DNA of 64,000 bases from Sphingomonas canadensis (lineage in GTDB: Bacteria; Pseudomonadota; Alphaproteobacteria; Sphingomonadales; Sphingomonadaceae). The notes under the pieces were generated by a model, which was not told the origin of the DNA, searched no databases, and saw nothing but the letters and a program-made list of their open reading frames with translations. Shown here piece after piece: positions 61,843 to 64,000 of the stretch. A program made the translations under genes and the position numbers. How positions within the stretch are numbered: the stretch's first letter is position 1; each line of letters starts with the position of its first letter. The stretch is taken from positions 102,412 through 166,411 of the forward strand of contig NZ_JAPDRA010000004.1 in the NCBI RefSeq assembly GCF_026013525.1, written 5' to 3'.

Positions 61843-63177
61843 CTAGTCAGGATCCGCCTCCAATCCCATGCGCGCCGGCCCCGGATCGGGCGCCGCGCGC
61901 AGCGCGCGATCCAGGGCGTCGCGGTCCAGCGCGCCTTCCCATCGCGCCACCACCACCGTCGCCACCGCGTTGCCGATGAAGTTGGTCAGGCTGCGGCATT
62001 CGCTCATGAACCGGTCGACGCCCAGGATCAGCGCCATTCCCGCCACCGGCAGCGAGGGCACGACCGACAGCGTCGCCGCCAGCGTCACGAAGCCCGCGCC
62101 GGTCACGCCGGCCGCCCCCTTCGACGTCAGCATCGCCACCAGCAGCAGCGACACCTGCTGCTCCAGGCTCAGGGGCGTCCCCGTCGCCTGCGCGATGAAC
62201 AGCGCGGCGAGCGTCATGTAGATGTTCGTGCCATCCAGGTTGAACGAATAGCCGGTCGGCACCACCAGCCCCACCACCGGCCGCGCGCACCCGGCGCGCT
62301 CCATCTTGTCCATCAGCGCAGGCAGCGCGCTTTCGGACGAGGAGGTGCCCAGCACCAGCAGCAGCTCCGCCTTCAGATAGCGGATAAGCCGCAGGATCGA
62401 GAATCCCGCCAGCCGCGCCACCGTGCCCAGCACCACCAGCACGAAGACGAGCGAGGTGAGGTAGAATGTCGCCACCAGCGCGCCCAGGCTGATCAGCGAT
62501 TTCGCCCCCTGGCTCCCCACCACGAACGCCATCGCGCCGAACGCGCCCACCGGCGCCGCCAGCATCAGCACGCCCACCAGCCGGAACACCACCAGCCCCA
62601 GCCGCTCCAGCAGGTCGGTCACCGGCCGCGCGGGCTCCCCAACCATCGCCAGCGTGATGCCGAACAGGATCGCGACGAACAGCACCTGCAGGATCGATCC
62701 GCCGGTCAGCGCCGAAACCAGCGTCACCGGGATGATGTCGAGCACGAAGCCGGAGATGGTCTGCGCGTGCGCCTTTTCTTCATAGCCGTGGATCTTGCTG
62801 GCATCGAGCGTGGCGGGGTTCACGTGCATCCCCGCGCCCGGCTGAACCAGGTTGCCGATCACCAGCCCCACCACCAGCGCCAGCGTGGAGAAGAACAGGA
62901 AATAGGCGAAGGCCTTGCCCGCCACGCGCCCCACCGCGCTCAGCTCGCGCATCCCGGCGATTCCGGTGACGATCGTCAGGAAGATCACCGGCCCGATGAT
63001 CATCTTCACCAGCTTGATGAAGCCGGTGCCCAGCGGTTCGAGCGACTTGCCCAGATCGGGCAGGAAGATACCGGTCAGGACGCCCGCGGCGATCGCGGCG
63101 AGCACCCAGAAATAAAGCTGGCCGAAGGTCCGCCGCCGCGCCGGCGCCTGCCCTTCCATTCCATGCGCGAATGCCAC
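61843..63177 (-). CDS. dctA: C4-dicarboxylate transporter
   Basis: A 444-residue DAACS-family symporter for succinate, fumarate and malate. Eight helices and two re-entrant loops are implied; [34 protein letters not shown] and [16 protein letters not shown] are transport-site motifs. A GTG start at 63177 has GGGGGAGAGAG directly upstream; an in-frame ATG (63159) lacks a ribosome site. It lies upstream of an OmpR/EnvZ-type pair that may control it. Confidence 0.93.
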   Translation of the reverse strand: MAFAHGMEGQAPARRRTFGQLYFWVLAAIAAGVLTGIFLPDLGKSLEPLGTGFIKLVKMIIGPVIFLTIVTGIAGMRELSAVGRVAGKAFAYFLFFSTLALVVGLVIGNLVQPGAGMHVNPATLDASKIHGYEEKAHAQTISGFVLDIIPVTLVSALTGGSILQVLFVAILFGITLAMVGEPARPVTDLLERLGLVVFRLVGVLMLAAPVGAFGAMAFVVGSQGAKSLISLGALVATFYLTSLVFVLVVLGTVARLAGFSILRLIRYLKAELLLVLGTSSSESALPALMDKMERAGCARPVVGLVVPTGYSFNLDGTNIYMTLAALFIAQATGTPLSLEQQVSLLLVAMLTSKGAAGVTGAGFVTLAATLSVVPSLPVAGMALILGVDRFMSECRSLTNFIGNAVATVVVARWEGALDRDALDRALRAAPDPGPARMGLEADPD

Positions 63178-63271
63178 CCGCTCTCTCCCCCGGTCTCCAG
63201 CCGGGTGCAGGTTATAGCGCCGCCGCCCCGGCTGTCATCCACGCGCCATTGCCGCCGCAAAGCCCCTCGAA

Positions 63272-63296
63272 GTATATTACACTCTATCACTTATAC
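63272..63296. promoter_or_regulatory. AT-rich palindrome in the dctA/oxidoreductase gap
   Basis: GTATA (63272-63276) and TATAC (63292-63296) are inverted arms in an AT-rich stretch of the 172-bp gap between the divergent dctA and FAD-oxidoreductase genes. An operator or promoter is likely; the arms are short. Confidence 0.35.
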
Positions 63297-63349
63297 AGAA
63301 GCCGCGCTAACCTCCGGCGCAATCACGCTATGCCGATGGAGAGGGACCG

Positions 63350-64000
63350 ATGGCGGTAAAGGGGTCACCGGACGGGTTCGAAGCCGCGCTGAAGCTGGCG
63401 CGGAAGAAGGATGTCGTGGTGGTCGGTGGCGGCCCCGCCGGCTGCGCCGCGGCGCTCAGCGCGGCCCGCAACGGCGCCGATGTGATGCTGATCGAGCGCG
63501 CCGCCTATCTGGGCGGGATGATGACCGGCGGCGGGATCGGCGGCATCGGCATCAACGGCTATATCATCGAGCGCGGCGTCGGGACCGAGGTGGCCAAGGG
63601 CATTCCGCTGGAAATCCTGCATCGTGCCCAGGCGATCGACGCGGCACCCGAAGGCCCGCCGATCGCGCGCCATCCCACCGATTCGGTGATGATGACCAGC
63701 CTGCTCGACGAGATGATGGAGGAAGCCGGGGTCCAGCTTCTGTTCAACACCGTGGTGTTCGACACGCTGGTCGAGGACGGGCGGGTCAAGGGCGTCGCCA
63801 TCGCCAACAAGTCGGGCGGCCAGGTCGTTCTGGCCGATGTCGTGATCGACGCCTCGGCCGATGGCGACATCGCCGCGCGCGCGGGCGCCCCCTTCCACCA
63901 CGGCCGCGACGAGGACGGGCGCCACCACGGCGGATCGATGGACATGCAGATCGGTGGGATCGACGTGGACCGGCTGATCGCCTGGCTCCGCGCCCAGCCG
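63350..64000 (+). CDS. FAD-dependent oxidoreductase (partial)
   Basis: The first 217 residues of a flavoprotein; it continues past the right edge. The dinucleotide-binding motif is VVVGGGPAGCAAALSAA, followed by ERAAYLGGMMTGGG, as in the FAD_oxidored family. GRVKGVAIANKSGG and VVIDASADGDIAARAG are typical of the same fold. Substrate unknown; some members act on steroids, fumarate or cofactor rings. The ATG at 63350 has a GGAGAGGGA site upstream. It is divergent from dctA. Confidence 0.85.
   Translation, partial: MAVKGSPDGFEAALKLARKKDVVVVGGGPAGCAAALSAARNGADVMLIERAAYLGGMMTGGGIGGIGINGYIIERGVGTEVAKGIPLEILHRAQAIDAAPEGPPIARHPTDSVMMTSLLDEMMEEAGVQLLFNTVVFDTLVEDGRVKGVAIANKSGGQVVLADVVIDASADGDIAARAGAPFHHGRDEDGRHHGGSMDMQIGGIDVDRLIAWLRAQP

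Overview
The window is one high-G+C chromosomal segment from an alphaproteobacterium, most likely a sphingomonad (Sphingomonas or a close relative). This is inferred from gene content: UrcA-family, DUF1192, ATP12-type chaperone and alphaproteobacterial SspB proteins, a compact hisB-YciI-hisH-hisA-hisF-(small membrane protein)-hisE-HIT cluster, a GFOR-like Tat-exported oxidoreductase, and CtrA-type TTAACCAT boxes. Genes are densely packed, with many 1-4 nt stop/start overlaps. I see no rRNA, tRNA, CRISPR array, insertion sequence or prophage. Two genes run off the edges: a metallophosphoesterase at the left and an FAD-dependent oxidoreductase at the right.

Layout. 1-7.6 kb: metallophosphoesterase, glutathione transferase, a quinone oxidoreductase/membrane protein pair, DUF1192, clpA, UrcA, DUF418. 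7.7-18.4 kb (mostly +): membrane diguanylate cyclase, acyl-CoA ligase, xseB-ispA, coaD, exported cyclophilin, queA; then (-) DUF2238 and an orphan VirB2-like pilin, an AT-rich gap, and (+) an EF-hand protein, a CDF metal transporter and a HAD phosphatase. 18.5-28 kb: a small low-G+C ORF, NYN-LOTUS protein, cupin, tgt, SleB-type hydrolase, recN, bamD, manA and small envelope proteins. 28-34.6 kb: crcB, an RluC/RluD-type pseudouridine synthase, PaiB-like protein, HAD phosphatase and ATP12 chaperone in a tight (+) run, then gmk (-). 34.7-38.1 kb (-): fumC, two overlapping exported-protein genes, sspB. 38.2-43.9 kb (+): histidine genes, HIT protein, APC permease. 44-53.4 kb: adenosine kinase-like protein, EI24 protein, queG, an ABC exporter, a CYP153-like P450, exported MsrB, CHAP protein. 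53.4-63.2 kb (-): extensin-like protein, NUDIX, a three-gene Tat-exported sugar module (GFOR-like, GH3, SMP-30), a two-component system and dctA.

How the genes fit together. Three queuosine-pathway enzymes (QueA, Tgt, QueG) lie in separate transcription units. The GFOR-like/GH3/SMP-30 run reads as a periplasmic route from beta-glucosides through glucose and gluconolactone to gluconate. DctA sits just upstream of an OmpR-type regulator and its kinase. The P450 resembles terminal alkane or fatty-acid hydroxylases and has a TetR-style palindrome at its promoter but no local redox partners. Non-coding structure includes a perfect 32-bp inverted repeat (54964-55043), a near-perfect 31-bp foldback inside the histidine region (41816-41915), a strong bidirectional terminator (43956-43987) and several operator-like palindromes.
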